Positions 24,538 through 33,122 of a DNA stretch of 57,983 nt are shown one piece after another. The stretch comes from Hyphomicrobiaceae bacterium. Lineage in GTDB: Bacteria; Pseudomonadota; Alphaproteobacteria; Rhizobiales; Devosiaceae. A program made the translations under genes and the position numbers. The notes beneath the pieces are model-generated. The model saw only the letters and a program-made list of their open reading frames with translations. It ran no database searches and had not been told where the DNA came from. The stretch covers positions 1 through 57,983 of the forward strand of contig JACKJG010000016.1 of assembly GCA_020638065.1 (NCBI GenBank), read 5' to 3'. Numbering within the stretch: position 1 is the first letter of the stretch; each line of letters begins with the position of its first letter.

Positions 24538-25221
24538 TCAGCCGCGCGCAAGAAACCTGTTGAATGCGCGCTCGCCGTCTTTTGAGAACAGAACAGCGCG
24601 GGTCGAGCTGTCGCGGCGGGCCCAACCAAGGTCCTCAATGTGTGTCAAGATGGCCCGTCCGAGGCTTCCGGCCAGATGCGATGTGCGCTCGCTCCAGTCG
24701 AGGCAATCGCGACAGAGCGGCGCGCGGGCACGCGACAAGGTCTCGATATCGATGCCGAAATCGTGCATCGCCTCACGGCCCTTTGCCGTGAGGTGAAGCT
24801 CGCCGTCCCGGTGTACGAGATATCCGGAATCCGAGAACCGGCCGTAAAGACGCGTGCCCATTTCTCCCGCCAAGTGATTGTAGCAGACTCGCGCCTTCTT
24901 CATTGCAATGTCACGCGGCCCGGTGCGGGTGCGCAGATGGCCGCTGCCTGCTGCGAGATTCATCAGTCCTTCGAGCACCTTGGCCACGTCCTCGCTGGCC
25001 AGCGCAAAGTATTTGTGGCGACCCTGTTTGCGTTCGGTCAGCAACCCGCCAGCCGCGAGCTTGGAGAGATGGGAACTGGCCGTCTGCAATGTGACCCCTG
25101 CCTCCGAGGCCAATTCGGAGGCGGTCAACGCCTTGCCGGCCATCAGGGCGGTCAGGATGTTGGCGCGGGCCGGATCGCCGATGAGTGCGGCGGCACGGGC
25201 GATGTCAGGTCCTTCTTTCAT
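24538..25221 (-). CDS. ArsR family winged-helix regulator
   Basis: The 227-residue protein has an ArsR winged helix in its first ~90 residues: ARANILTALMAGKALTASELASEAGVTLQTASSHLSKL. The C-terminal half, with CYNHLAGEMG and CRDCLDW, matches a longer ArsR subfamily often divergently placed from exporters. The cysteines at CYNH and CRDC could bind metal, but canonical ArsR/SmtB metal sites are not evident. It is divergent from the DMT transporter gene. Two palindromes fill the 80-bp gap and are the probable operators. Confidence 0.9.
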   Translation of the reverse strand: MKEGPDIARAAALIGDPARANILTALMAGKALTASELASEAGVTLQTASSHLSKLAAGGLLTERKQGRHKYFALASEDVAKVLEGLMNLAAGSGHLRTRTGPRDIAMKKARVCYNHLAGEMGTRLYGRFSDSGYLVHRDGELHLTAKGREAMHDFGIDIETLSRARAPLCRDCLDWSERTSHLAGSLGRAILTHIEDLGWARRDSSTRAVLFSKDGERAFNRFLARG

Positions 25222-25223
25222 AG

Positions 25224-25259
25224 TTCGATCATAATCGAAGCATTTGCGTGGCGCAAATG
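25224..25259. promoter_or_regulatory. Two operator palindromes between arsR and DMT genes
   Basis: TTCGAT-N4-ATCGAA (25224-25239) is followed one base later by CATTTGCG-TGG-CGCAAATG (25241-25259). Both are perfect inverted repeats. The first lies 3 bp upstream of the arsR start, so repressor binding would block its own expression. The two sites are different sequences and may bind different proteins. Confidence 0.75.
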
Positions 25260-25301
25260 TCTAGATACGGGTAGGCTGACGAGCGAATGGGGTGGAGTCT
25301 C

Positions 25302-26195
25302 ATGGGTGAACCGGGTTCGAAAGCAGTCGAATATGCTCTTTTGGGCATTCTCGCGCTGTTATGGGGATCGTCCTACCTTTTCATCAAGGTGGCGGTTGCC
25401 GAAATCCCGCCGGTCACGCTGATCGCGATGCGGGTTGACGGAGCGGCGCTGTTCCTGCTCGTGGTCCTGCTTGTGCGCGGACGCAGCCTGCCAACCGATC
25501 CCGGGACCTGGGGCATGCTTGGCATCCAGTCGTTCATCAACTCGATCGGCGCCTGGACCATTCTGGCCTGGGGTCAGCAATTTGTCGGGGCAGGACTTGC
25601 CAGCGTTCTCAATTCGACATCGCCGATTTTCGTCTTTCTGTTCACCGCCCTCATCACCCGGCATGAAGCCCTGAATGGGCGCAAACTGCTCGGAGCCATA
25701 TTGGGATTGGCCGGAGTAGTTCTCATCGTCGGACTCGACTCACTTTCGGGCCTCGGACAATCGGTGGCCGGACAATTGGCCTGCCTGATCGGCGCGATGC
25801 TTTATGCCGGATCCGCGATCTACGGACGCAGGTTTGCCAGTCTCGGCGCGCTCGAAACGGCATTGGGAACCATGTTGTGGGCGGCGGCGGTGCTGACGCC
25901 ATTGGCCTTTGTCGTCGAAAGTCCGCTGACGCTGCGGCCTGGCATGGCAGCGCTGGGGGCAACCCTCGCCCTTTCGGTCCTTTGTACGGGCACGGCCTTG
26001 CTGATCTATTTCCGTCTGGTGCACACGCTTGGCTCGCTGGGGGTGGCCAGCCAGAGCTATCTGAGGGCGGGCGTCGGCGTCATACTTGGCGTCGTGCTTT
26101 TGGGGGAAGTGCCGACATTGCCGGTGTTGATTGGCCTGTTCGCCGCGATTTTCGGGGTGGCCCTGATCAATTTTCCGACGCGGCGGCAGGCTTGA
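25302..26195 (+). CDS. DMT superfamily (EamA) transporter
   Basis: The 297-residue protein has ten hydrophobic helices in two EamA repeats. The first repeat has the family start ALLWGSSYLFIKVAV followed by PPVTLIAMRV. The second begins near residue 150. It probably exports a metabolite or drug from the cytoplasm. The ATG at 25302 is preferred over 25287 because GGTGGAG lies 4 bp ahead. It is divergent from the ArsR gene and probably controlled by it. Confidence 0.92.
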   Translation: MGEPGSKAVEYALLGILALLWGSSYLFIKVAVAEIPPVTLIAMRVDGAALFLLVVLLVRGRSLPTDPGTWGMLGIQSFINSIGAWTILAWGQQFVGAGLASVLNSTSPIFVFLFTALITRHEALNGRKLLGAILGLAGVVLIVGLDSLSGLGQSVAGQLACLIGAMLYAGSAIYGRRFASLGALETALGTMLWAAAVLTPLAFVVESPLTLRPGMAALGATLALSVLCTGTALLIYFRLVHTLGSLGVASQSYLRAGVGVILGVVLLGEVPTLPVLIGLFAAIFGVALINFPTRRQA

Positions 26196-26284
26196 GCGCC
26201 ACAATGGACCCGGCGCAGTTCGGCCTTGTATGAGCGATAATCTTCTGGCATGCCAATCCGGCATTCCTTTTGGAGGGGACCCGC

Positions 26285-27520
26285 TTGCTGCCTTTGTCGC
26301 GTGACCGCGTGCAGAGCCCCGAATTTCGAACGTCGTCCTACTATTTCACGCTCTTCATGACCGCCGGGGTGGCGAATGCCTATGCCGGCATCTGGATGAA
26401 GGAGCGGGGGATGAGCGCCGACCAGATCGGGCTGATCTTCACGGTACCGCTGTTTGCCCTGCTGATACTCAACCAGCTGGTGGGGCGGCTGGCCGACCGC
26501 GCCAGCGACTGGCGGCAGACCATCATTATCGGTGCCGGGGTTTCAGGGATTTCCGCACTCGCCCTGTTCGTTGCCGACGGGTTCTGGCCCATCCTTCTGG
26601 TCTGGGCGGTCGCCAATGTCGGCGTCGGCGCGGTGATGCCGGTGACCGACGCGGCCACGATGCGCCTCAGCCGCCGGCGCAATTCGGAATATGCGACGAT
26701 CCGAGCCTGGGGCACGGCGGGCTATCTTCTGGCGATTGTTGTCACCGGATTTGCGGTGGCGCGTTTCAGCCCCGAAGCGTTTATTCCTCTTTTCGTGCTG
26801 GCGGGAATATGGCGCATGGGCGCGGCGTTTTACCTGCCGCGGTTTCGTGCCAGCGAGACTTCAGAAGCGTTGGCAGGCGGGGCCAAACGGCTGATGAGCG
26901 TGATGCGGCCCTGGTTCGTTTTGCCGCTTGTCGGCTGGTCTCTGGTGTTCTCGACGCATCTGCTACTCAATGCGTTTCAAAGTCTGCTGTTTGCCGAGCA
27001 GGGTATTTCGACTGACGTGATCGGCTTGCTCATCGCTGCCGGTGCCCTGTCCGAAGCCGTGGTGTTTTTCGTTTTCCGCCGCTATGCGAGCCGCTTCGCG
27101 GCACGGCACCTGCTGCTGATCTCGGCGATTGTGACGCTGGTCCGCTGGACCGCAATGGCCTTTTCGCCGGAGGTGCCGATCCTCTTTGGCCTGCAATTGC
27201 TGCACGGGCTGACATTTGCGCTCGGGTTCATGGGTTCGGTGCGGTTCGTCGCCGACTGGACCTCTGAGGACATAGCCGCAGAGGCGCAAGGGTTTGCCAT
27301 GACCATGCAGGGCGCCATCGGGGTTCTGGTGGTCTATTCATTTGGCTGGTTGGTCGAGTTTTTCGGCGCGCATGCCTATTTCGCCTCGGCGCTGATTGCG
27401 GCCGCGGGCGGGCTTTGTGTTTTCGTTTCGCTGATGCTGAGAGGTGTGCGGACCGAAGCCGCGCACAAACTCAGTCTTGACGCGGCAGCGGTTCCACCGC
27501 GCCCGGACTCGCCTGTTTAG
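26285..27520 (+). CDS. MFS transporter of the phenylpropionate permease (HcaT-like) type
   Basis: From the TTG at 26285 the protein has 411 residues and 12 hydrophobic helices. The opening FYYFTLFMTAGV-like segment, GIWMKERGMSADQIGLIF and the loop LVGRLADRASDWRQ match the PPP/HcaT branch of MFS. TTG is chosen because TGGAGGGG lies 6 bp upstream. HcaT is a putative proton-coupled phenylpropionate importer; the substrate here is unknown. It is convergent with an aldo/keto reductase, whose stop codon shares two bases with its own. Confidence 0.88.
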   Translation: MLPLSRDRVQSPEFRTSSYYFTLFMTAGVANAYAGIWMKERGMSADQIGLIFTVPLFALLILNQLVGRLADRASDWRQTIIIGAGVSGISALALFVADGFWPILLVWAVANVGVGAVMPVTDAATMRLSRRRNSEYATIRAWGTAGYLLAIVVTGFAVARFSPEAFIPLFVLAGIWRMGAAFYLPRFRASETSEALAGGAKRLMSVMRPWFVLPLVGWSLVFSTHLLLNAFQSLLFAEQGISTDVIGLLIAAGALSEAVVFFVFRRYASRFAARHLLLISAIVTLVRWTAMAFSPEVPILFGLQLLHGLTFALGFMGSVRFVADWTSEDIAAEAQGFAMTMQGAIGVLVVYSFGWLVEFFGAHAYFASALIAAAGGLCVFVSLMLRGVRTEAAHKLSLDAAAVPPRPDSPV

Positions 27521-28554
27521 AGCGTTCTGGGAAAACGCTTGAAGATGGACTGGATATCGTCCAGCACATCGTCACCCAGGGTGAGATTTGCTGCGTCGAT
27601 ATCGGTCTTGAGCTGATCCATGTTGGTTGCCCCGATAATGACCGAGGTCATAAACGGCTTGGTCAGGCAGAAGGCGATGGCCATCTGGCACACATCGAGA
27701 TCGTGGCTTTTCGCCAGTTCGATATAGGCCCGGATGGCGGGTTCGGTCAGCTCGTTGTTGCGATAGGCGGAGCCGGCCAGTTCGCCACGCGTGCCCTTGG
27801 GCAACACGCCGCCGAGATATTTGCCGGAAATCGCGCCCGCGGCGAGGGGCGAATAGGCGAGTAGCCCGACATCCTCGTGATGGGCCAATTCGGCCAGATC
27901 CATGTCGTAATAGCGGCGCAGGAAATTGTATTCGTTCTGAATTGAGACGATGCGCGGCAGATCGTGCTCCTCGGCGAGCTTGAGATATTGCATCGTGCCC
28001 CAGGCCGATTCATTGCTCAGGCCCACATGCCGGATCTTGCCTTCGGCAACCAGTTCGCCCAGCGTTTCGAGCACCTCGAGCATGTTGGGTACGACAGTCT
28101 CGCGATCCTGTACCGTTGGGTCAAACGTCCAGGATTTCTCGAAATGGTAGTGACCGCGATTGGGCCAGTGGAGCTGGTAAAGGTCCACATAATCGGTCTG
28201 AAGCCGTCTCAGGCTGCCCTCGATCGCCTGGCGGATGGCGTCGCCGGTGATGGGTCCGCCGCCGCGCACCCAGCGATTGCCGGGGCCGGCAACCTTGGAA
28301 GCGAGGATCCATTTGTCGCGATTGCCGGTGTTCTTGAAATAGGTGCCGATGATTTCCTCGGTCTTGCCGTAGGATTCAGGGATGGGCGGGACGGCATACA
28401 TCTCCGCCGTATCCATGAAATTGATGCCCTGATCGAGCGCGTAAGCGATCTGCTCGTGGCCTTCGGCCTCGTTATTCTGACGTCCCCAGGTCATGGTTCC
28501 GAGGCAAATTTCGGAAACCTTGATATCGGTGCGGCCCAATTGATTGTATTTCAT
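27517..28554 (-). CDS. Aldo/keto reductase (Tas-like)
   Basis: The 345-residue TIM-barrel enzyme has AKR motifs. These are LGTMTWG near 18-24, the catalytic Asp-Tyr pair in NFMDTAEMY, Lys in ILASKVAG and His in YQLHWPNRG. FCLTKPFMTSVIIGATNMDQL binds NADPH at the C-terminus. The length and PESYGKTEEIIG insertion match E. coli Tas. It reduces aldehydes or ketones with NADPH. I use the ATG at 28554 because the family starts MKYNQLGRT and GGGAGAAC lies upstream. A promoter with a TGAACGTTCA palindrome precedes it. Confidence 0.93.
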   Translation of the reverse strand: MKYNQLGRTDIKVSEICLGTMTWGRQNNEAEGHEQIAYALDQGINFMDTAEMYAVPPIPESYGKTEEIIGTYFKNTGNRDKWILASKVAGPGNRWVRGGGPITGDAIRQAIEGSLRRLQTDYVDLYQLHWPNRGHYHFEKSWTFDPTVQDRETVVPNMLEVLETLGELVAEGKIRHVGLSNESAWGTMQYLKLAEEHDLPRIVSIQNEYNFLRRYYDMDLAELAHHEDVGLLAYSPLAAGAISGKYLGGVLPKGTRGELAGSAYRNNELTEPAIRAYIELAKSHDLDVCQMAIAFCLTKPFMTSVIIGATNMDQLKTDIDAANLTLGDDVLDDIQSIFKRFPRTL

Positions 28555-28585
28555 TGGCGGTGTCGTTCTCCCTTGTTCGGGCGGC

Positions 28586-28614
28586 ACCCTAGTCAGGCTC
28601 GTATGAACGTTCAA
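28586..28614 (-). promoter_or_regulatory. Promoter of the aldo/keto reductase gene
   Basis: On the minus strand TTGAAC (28614-28609) and TAGGGT (28591-28586) are 17 bp apart. The perfect 10-bp palindrome TGAACGTTCA (28604-28613) overlaps the -35 box and may be an operator. The promoter ends 31 bp before the start codon. Confidence 0.65.
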
Positions 28615-28676
28615 GCAGGACGTCGTGCAAATCGGGCGCTGTCAAAAAAGTTTCAAAAAAGCCGCGTGCGGGGGGT

Positions 28677-28704
28677 TTGCAATCGGCAAATTCCCCCATA
28701 TATA
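28677..28704 (+). promoter_or_regulatory. Promoter of the initiator tRNA gene
   Basis: TTGCAA (28677-28682) and TATATA (28699-28704) are 16 bp apart and lie about 50 bp upstream of the tRNA, on the same strand. The region is otherwise free of genes. Confidence 0.7.
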
Positions 28705-28752
28705 GGCGTCGCGCCGATCGGCGTTTCAATCCCATAGAGATTGATCTATTGG

Positions 28753-28831
<79 letters not shown>

Positions 28832-28845
28832 CCCCCAAAACTCAC

Positions 28846-30840
28846 CTATTCCCCCGGCGGTGGAACCTTTATCCTGGCCTCGGCCAGGGTTTGAACACGG
28901 GCTTTCGTGTCCGGCTCATCGAGCAGTTCATCGAGTGGCCCGGGCAGGCGGCGGCGCCAATTGGGATGTTCGGTGATGGTGCCGGGCAGGTTTGGCTGTT
29001 CGACAAGGGCCAGAAGATCTTCGATCGGAGCAATGGCCAGACGCGACGCGGTGCTGCCGAGGTGCTGAAGAGCCGCCTCGACGACCGGTTCGGGCTTGTC
29101 GGGCTCAGGTCGGGGTTCGGTGCCCCCGAAGGTCGACCAGAGCAGGCCCCGGTCCCAGGCGCGCTTTTCCTCTTCGGTTTCGCGGGTCGAACCCTTGGGC
29201 AGGCGCCCCAGTTTGTCGGCCCATTTCAGATCGTTGCCTTTCCACCATCCGGCAACGGTGGGCAGATCGTGGGTGCCGGTCATGGCGACGCTGAGAGGGT
29301 CGTAGTCCCTGGGTCCGATATAGCCGCCATCCTCGGCGCGCTCGAACCAGAGCACCCGCATGCCGAGCATTTCCTTGTTGTCGATGGCTTCGGCAAAGCC
29401 GGTGGGTGCTGTGCCGAGGTCTTCGGGCACGATCAGGGCCCTGGCGCGATGGGATTCAAGCATGGCGAGGCGCACCATGTCCTGGAACGGGTAATTGAGG
29501 TAGGCGCCGTCGCGAGATTCGGCGCCGTCAGGCACGACCCAGAGCCGCGACAGACCGAACGCATGATCGATGCGAATGCCACCGGCCCGGCTGAGGGCCG
29601 CGCGCAACATGGCGATCCAGGGGGCGAAGCCGCTGTCGATCAATCCATGTGGCGAATAGCTGGTCACGAGCCAGTTCTGGCCCAAAGGTCCCAAGAGATC
29701 AGGCGGTGCGCCGACCGTCAGCCCATCGAGCATCTGGTCGCGCAGGCTCCAGGCGTCGCTGCCACCGGGGCGAACGCCAACGGCCAGATCGGCAATGAGA
29801 CCGATCGCCATGCCGGAGGCTTTGGCGGTCTTTTGCACTTCCGCCAAACCCTCTTTGGCCAGCCATTGCAGGAAGAGCTGAAAGTCGATCGCGTCCGGGT
29901 TCTCGGCAACGAAACGCCGCACGGCAGGGCCGTCAGGATCGTGATAGGCCTGCGGCCATTTTTTCCACCCATCCGGGCTGTCGCCGCCGAAATGCATGTC
30001 CAGCGCGTCGAAGATGGCGTGACGGCGGAGGTTGTCGCCACCTGCTTCGCAATCGCTAGCAATGCGGGCCCGGGTGGGTCTGTCGAGCCTGTCGAAGATG
30101 GCGCGCAGTTCGGCCAGCCGTTGGGGAATGGCGGCTCCCCAGTCGATGAAGCCGGTTTCAGTGCTTGCCGGCAGCGGCGGCAGGCTCAACAGGGACGGGT
30201 CTGCCATCAGGCCGTTCAGAAAGATGCGGCTCGAGGGCGAATAGGGGGAAAAGTCGACGCTATAGTGCGGATAAAGGGCGTGAACCGGATTGATCATGAC
30301 GGCGTCGGCGCCGCGCGCAGCGAATTGTTTCACCGCATTGTTGAGATGCCCGAAATGGCCGAATGGCTGCAGTTTGCGTCCGCGCAATGAGTGAATCTGG
30401 ATCGCAGGTCCCCAGAATGCGCGGTCGCCGAAGGTGCGGATGGGATGGCAGGTTTCTGGTGCGACGGCCAAAATGACCTCATGGCCGCCGAGCGCTAGTT
30501 GGTAATATCCGGGTTCGTGAATGGGCGGCAGCGTGTAGTTTTCGATGGCAATGGTGCGGGTGGTGCCGTCTTCGGCGGCCAGTTCGGCGGTTGGATGCAA
30601 GCTGGGCGGCAGCGGGATCGGCTTGCCGGCATCGGCGACGATCATTTTTGGTGGTTGGCGCTTTTCAGCCTCAATGCGATCCAGGCTTTGTCTGGCGTCG
30701 GCTTCGCTGCCGGCCGGATAGCCAAGTGCCGTCAGAACCGCGGCGATGGACTGGATTTCGACTGTCTGTTCGACCCCGGCCGCGTCTTCCCATTTCTGGG
30801 GGATGCCGACCGCCTTGGCGAGCGCCAGAACCTGTTCCAT
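28846..30840 (-). CDS. malQ: 4-alpha-glucanotransferase (amylomaltase)
   Basis: The ~664-residue protein belongs to glycoside hydrolase family 77. After an N-terminal domain (~1-130), the catalytic barrel shows NPVHALYPHYSVDFSPYSPSSRIFLN (sugar-binding loop), IRIDHAFGLSRLW (Asp nucleophile region), LIVPEDLGT (acid/base Glu region) and MTGTHDLPTVAGWW (third acid). It transfers glucan segments in maltodextrin and glycogen metabolism. ATG 30840 is used; an in-frame TTG at 30849 would add three residues. No other glycogen genes are next to it. It is divergent from the DUF6326 gene. Confidence 0.94.
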   Translation of the reverse strand: MEQVLALAKAVGIPQKWEDAAGVEQTVEIQSIAAVLTALGYPAGSEADARQSLDRIEAEKRQPPKMIVADAGKPIPLPPSLHPTAELAAEDGTTRTIAIENYTLPPIHEPGYYQLALGGHEVILAVAPETCHPIRTFGDRAFWGPAIQIHSLRGRKLQPFGHFGHLNNAVKQFAARGADAVMINPVHALYPHYSVDFSPYSPSSRIFLNGLMADPSLLSLPPLPASTETGFIDWGAAIPQRLAELRAIFDRLDRPTRARIASDCEAGGDNLRRHAIFDALDMHFGGDSPDGWKKWPQAYHDPDGPAVRRFVAENPDAIDFQLFLQWLAKEGLAEVQKTAKASGMAIGLIADLAVGVRPGGSDAWSLRDQMLDGLTVGAPPDLLGPLGQNWLVTSYSPHGLIDSGFAPWIAMLRAALSRAGGIRIDHAFGLSRLWVVPDGAESRDGAYLNYPFQDMVRLAMLESHRARALIVPEDLGTAPTGFAEAIDNKEMLGMRVLWFERAEDGGYIGPRDYDPLSVAMTGTHDLPTVAGWWKGNDLKWADKLGRLPKGSTRETEEEKRAWDRGLLWSTFGGTEPRPEPDKPEPVVEAALQHLGSTASRLAIAPIEDLLALVEQPNLPGTITEHPNWRRRLPGPLDELLDEPDTKARVQTLAEARIKVPPPGE

Positions 30841-30951
30841 GACCTTCAAAACTCCCGAAACAAGGGCACCTGCCGCAACCGGGCTGCAGCATAGCTATCG
30901 GGTCTTGTGGCGGCAACGGCCTTCGGTGTCGCGGCCGGTCAAGAATCTGCA

Positions 30952-30990
30952 TTGACAAACTTACAACGTAAGCTTACCTTACGATGTAAG
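30952..30990 (+). promoter_or_regulatory. Promoter with repeated CTTAC/GTAAG operators
   Basis: A -35 TTGACA (30952-30957) and a -10-like TACCTT (30975-30980) are 17 bp apart. The palindromes CTTAC-AAC-GTAAG (30960-30972), GTAAGCTTAC (30968-30977) and CTTAC-GAT-GTAAG (30978-30990) overlap or abut across the spacer and -10. Five half-sites in 31 bp indicate cooperative binding of a dimeric repressor, probably TetR-like. No matching regulator gene is adjacent. Confidence 0.8.
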
Positions 30991-31024
30991 AGAACGTTGA
31001 TTGCCGTCTTTGATCGTTTTCAGG

Positions 31025-31062
31025 GCGATAGCGCCGAGGGGTCTGAGCCCTCCGGCTATCGC
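31025..31062 (+). promoter_or_regulatory. Leader hairpin of the DUF6326 gene
   Basis: GCGATAGC (31025-31032) and GCTATCGC (31055-31062) are perfect arms. The loop continues as a bulged GAGGG/CCCTC stem. It lies in the ~110-nt leader between the promoter and the ATG at 31103. It may stabilise the mRNA or act in termination control; no T-run follows. Confidence 0.5.
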
Positions 31063-31102
31063 GAAAAGCAGGTGAAGCACGCAAATCGGAACAGGGAACA
31101 GA

Positions 31103-31510
31103 ATGATGAAACGCACGCAATTGCTGTCGGCATTGTGGGTCTTTGCAGTCCTCAACTACCTTTATTGCGATGTGGTCAGCCTGATGGATTCCCATCTGCT
31201 CGGTCAATTTCTCGCCGGGCAGGTCGAGGGCATGGAGATCAATCAGGGCTTTCTTCTTGCCGCTTCAGTGCTCATGGAAATCTCGATCTCCATGGTGCTC
31301 CTCTCGTTGCTCCTGCCGCACAGGTTCAACAGGTGGGCCAATATTGCGGCAGGAACCATCATGACGCTTGTGCAGGCCGGCACGCTGATCGGATCGCCGA
31401 CGCCTTATTATGTGTTTTTCAGCGCCATCGAGATTGCCACCACAATGAGCGTGATCTGGCTGGCCTGGTCCTGGAAAAATGCCGATCAAATGCTCGTTTT
31501 GAGCACCTGA
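31103..31510 (+). CDS. DUF6326 family membrane protein
   Basis: The 135-residue protein has four transmembrane helices. The pattern LSALWVFAVLNYLYCDVVSLMD, then EINQGFLLAASVLMEISISMVLLS, RFNRWANIAAGTI and YVFFSAIEIATTM fits the DUF6326 family, whose function is unknown. Conserved acidic residues sit inside helices 1 and 2 (CD..S.MD, LMEI). It is solitary and sits behind an elaborate operator array, which suggests tight induction by an environmental signal. Start could be 31103 or the next ATG at 31106. Confidence 0.88.
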   Translation: MMKRTQLLSALWVFAVLNYLYCDVVSLMDSHLLGQFLAGQVEGMEINQGFLLAASVLMEISISMVLLSLLLPHRFNRWANIAAGTIMTLVQAGTLIGSPTPYYVFFSAIEIATTMSVIWLAWSWKNADQMLVLST

Positions 31511-31603
31511 ATTGGACCGATCTGGGCCGTGAGAGAGAAGGTTCAGTCGATCGTTAAACCTTTATACATTAGTCTTAACAAAGGGTTACGCTTAGAAACC
31601 CGA

Positions 31604-31636
31604 GCCTCCGCTGATACGTTTCAGGTCTGCGGAGGC
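31604..31636 (+). promoter_or_regulatory. Hairpin that buries the ribosome binding site of the HAD-UbiA gene
   Basis: GCCTCCGC (31604-31611) and GCGGAGGC (31629-31636) are perfect 8-bp arms around a 17-nt loop. The Shine-Dalgarno GGAGG (31631-31635) lies within the 3' arm, 8 bp before the ATG at 31644. Folding would therefore block initiation; melting or ligand binding would release it. Confidence 0.65.
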
Positions 31637-31643
31637 CACAAAT

Positions 31644-33122
31644 ATGACGCTACAAAAAGCACTTGAAACAGATAATTCCGGAATCGGCGCGGGCAGCCAC
31701 AAGCCGCCTCTGGTGCTCGATCTCGATGGCGCATTGCTTCGGACCGACCTGTTGCATGAAGCGGCTGCGGGTTACGTCAAATCCGAACCGCTTGGGCTGT
31801 TCAGACTTCCGCAATGGCTCTTCAGGGGCAAGGCGGCGCTCAAGCGCGAGCTGAATGAGCATCACAATCTCGATGTCGAATTTCTGCCGGTCAACGAGGA
31901 GTTGGTGGAATATGCCGCCTGGGAGCATGCGCAGGGACGGCTGGTCGGCATTGCGACGGCCAGCGACGAGCTCGTGGCGCGGCGGGTGGCCAAGCGTTTC
32001 GATTTCATCGATTTCGTGATTGCCAGCGATGGGGTCACCAATCTCAAGGGCAAGGCGAAGGCGGACGCGTTACGTGAGCGGTTCCCGGACGGATTTGCCT
32101 ATGCGGCAGATGCGCAGGCGGACTTGGCCGTGTGGAAAGAGGCTAACGCCATCCTTCTGGCCGGCGCCTCGGCACGCACCGCGGAAGCGGCGGGACGGCT
32201 GGGGAAGAATATCGAGGCGCGGTTCGACACGCCGAAGCTCGGGCTCAAGGGCTGGGCCAAGGCGATGCGGGTGCATCAATGGGCCAAGAATGCGCTGGTC
32301 TTCGTGCCGCTGATCCTGTCGGGCATGGCATCCAATCCGATGGCTGTTGCTTCGGCGTTGGTTGCATTTTTCGCCATGTCGTTCATGGCCTCGGGCACCT
32401 ATCTGATCAACGACCTGTTCGATCTTGCCGACGATCGCCGCCACTGGACCAAAAAAGAGCGGCCATTGCCGAGCGGTGCGCTCAGCATTGCCAAAGCCGT
32501 TCCCGCTTCGCTTGGGCTTCTGGCTCTGGCGCTTGGCATGGCCGCGTCGCTGGGCTGGGTGGCTCTCGGCTTGGTTGCGACCTATTTGTCGCTGACCCTT
32601 GGCTATTCGCTCTATATCAAGCGGCAGCCGATCATCGATGCGTTTGCGCTGGCCTGTCTTTTCACGTTGCGCCTCGGGGTTGGTATTGCCGCCGTCGGCG
32701 CGGCGCCATCGGCCTGGCTTCTGGTGTTCTCGATGTTCCTTTTTGCTTCCCTGTCCTTCGCCAAGCGGCAGACCGAGGTGCAAAAGAGCGCGCGCGACGG
32801 CCGCAAGAAGGTCAATGGACGCGGATACAATGTCGATGATGCGCCGATGATCCTGGCCATGGGGATTTCGACCGGCATGGCTGCGGTTCTGATCATGGTG
32901 CTCTACCTGATGAACGACGCGTTCAACGCCAATTTCTATGATGCGCCGCTGTTCCTTTGGGCCTTCCCGATTGTGCTGTTTCTGTGGGTCAGCCGCATTT
33001 GGCTTCTCAGCCATCGCGAGGAACTCAATGACGATCCGGTGGCCTTCGCCGTCCGCGACCGGCTGAGCCTGATGCTCGGCGGAGTGATGGGCGCTGCATT
33101 TCTGGCGGGGTGGCTGCTATGA
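31644..33122 (+). CDS. HAD-like/UbiA prenyltransferase fusion
   Basis: The 492-residue protein has an N-terminal HAD-like phosphatase domain (DLDGALLRTD at residues 26-35, Asp26 and Asp28 kept). It is followed from about residue 205 by a UbiA integral membrane domain with ~8 helices. The Mg-binding motif NDLFDLADDRRH is at 256-267, and a second acidic motif follows QPIIDAFALA. This fusion resembles decaprenylphosphate phosphoribosyl transferases (DPPR synthase type), which attach phosphoribose to polyprenyl phosphate; the HAD part may dephosphorylate the product. It overlaps the GtrA gene by 4 bp (ATGA). A hairpin covers its ribosome binding site. Confidence 0.88.
   Translation: MTLQKALETDNSGIGAGSHKPPLVLDLDGALLRTDLLHEAAAGYVKSEPLGLFRLPQWLFRGKAALKRELNEHHNLDVEFLPVNEELVEYAAWEHAQGRLVGIATASDELVARRVAKRFDFIDFVIASDGVTNLKGKAKADALRERFPDGFAYAADAQADLAVWKEANAILLAGASARTAEAAGRLGKNIEARFDTPKLGLKGWAKAMRVHQWAKNALVFVPLILSGMASNPMAVASALVAFFAMSFMASGTYLINDLFDLADDRRHWTKKERPLPSGALSIAKAVPASLGLLALALGMAASLGWVALGLVATYLSLTLGYSLYIKRQPIIDAFALACLFTLRLGVGIAAVGAAPSAWLLVFSMFLFASLSFAKRQTEVQKSARDGRKKVNGRGYNVDDAPMILAMGISTGMAAVLIMVLYLMNDAFNANFYDAPLFLWAFPIVLFLWVSRIWLLSHREELNDDPVAFAVRDRLSLMLGGVMGAAFLAGWLL

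Noticed and set aside
24183..24638. Ser/Pro-rich small genes in the purine tract
   Set aside because: Low-complexity translations in several frames with no ribosome site; an effect of the composition.
28891..30390. Long open frame antisense to malQ
   Set aside because: It is a by-product of high GC codon use on the other strand; no domain, no ribosome binding site, and malQ is certain.
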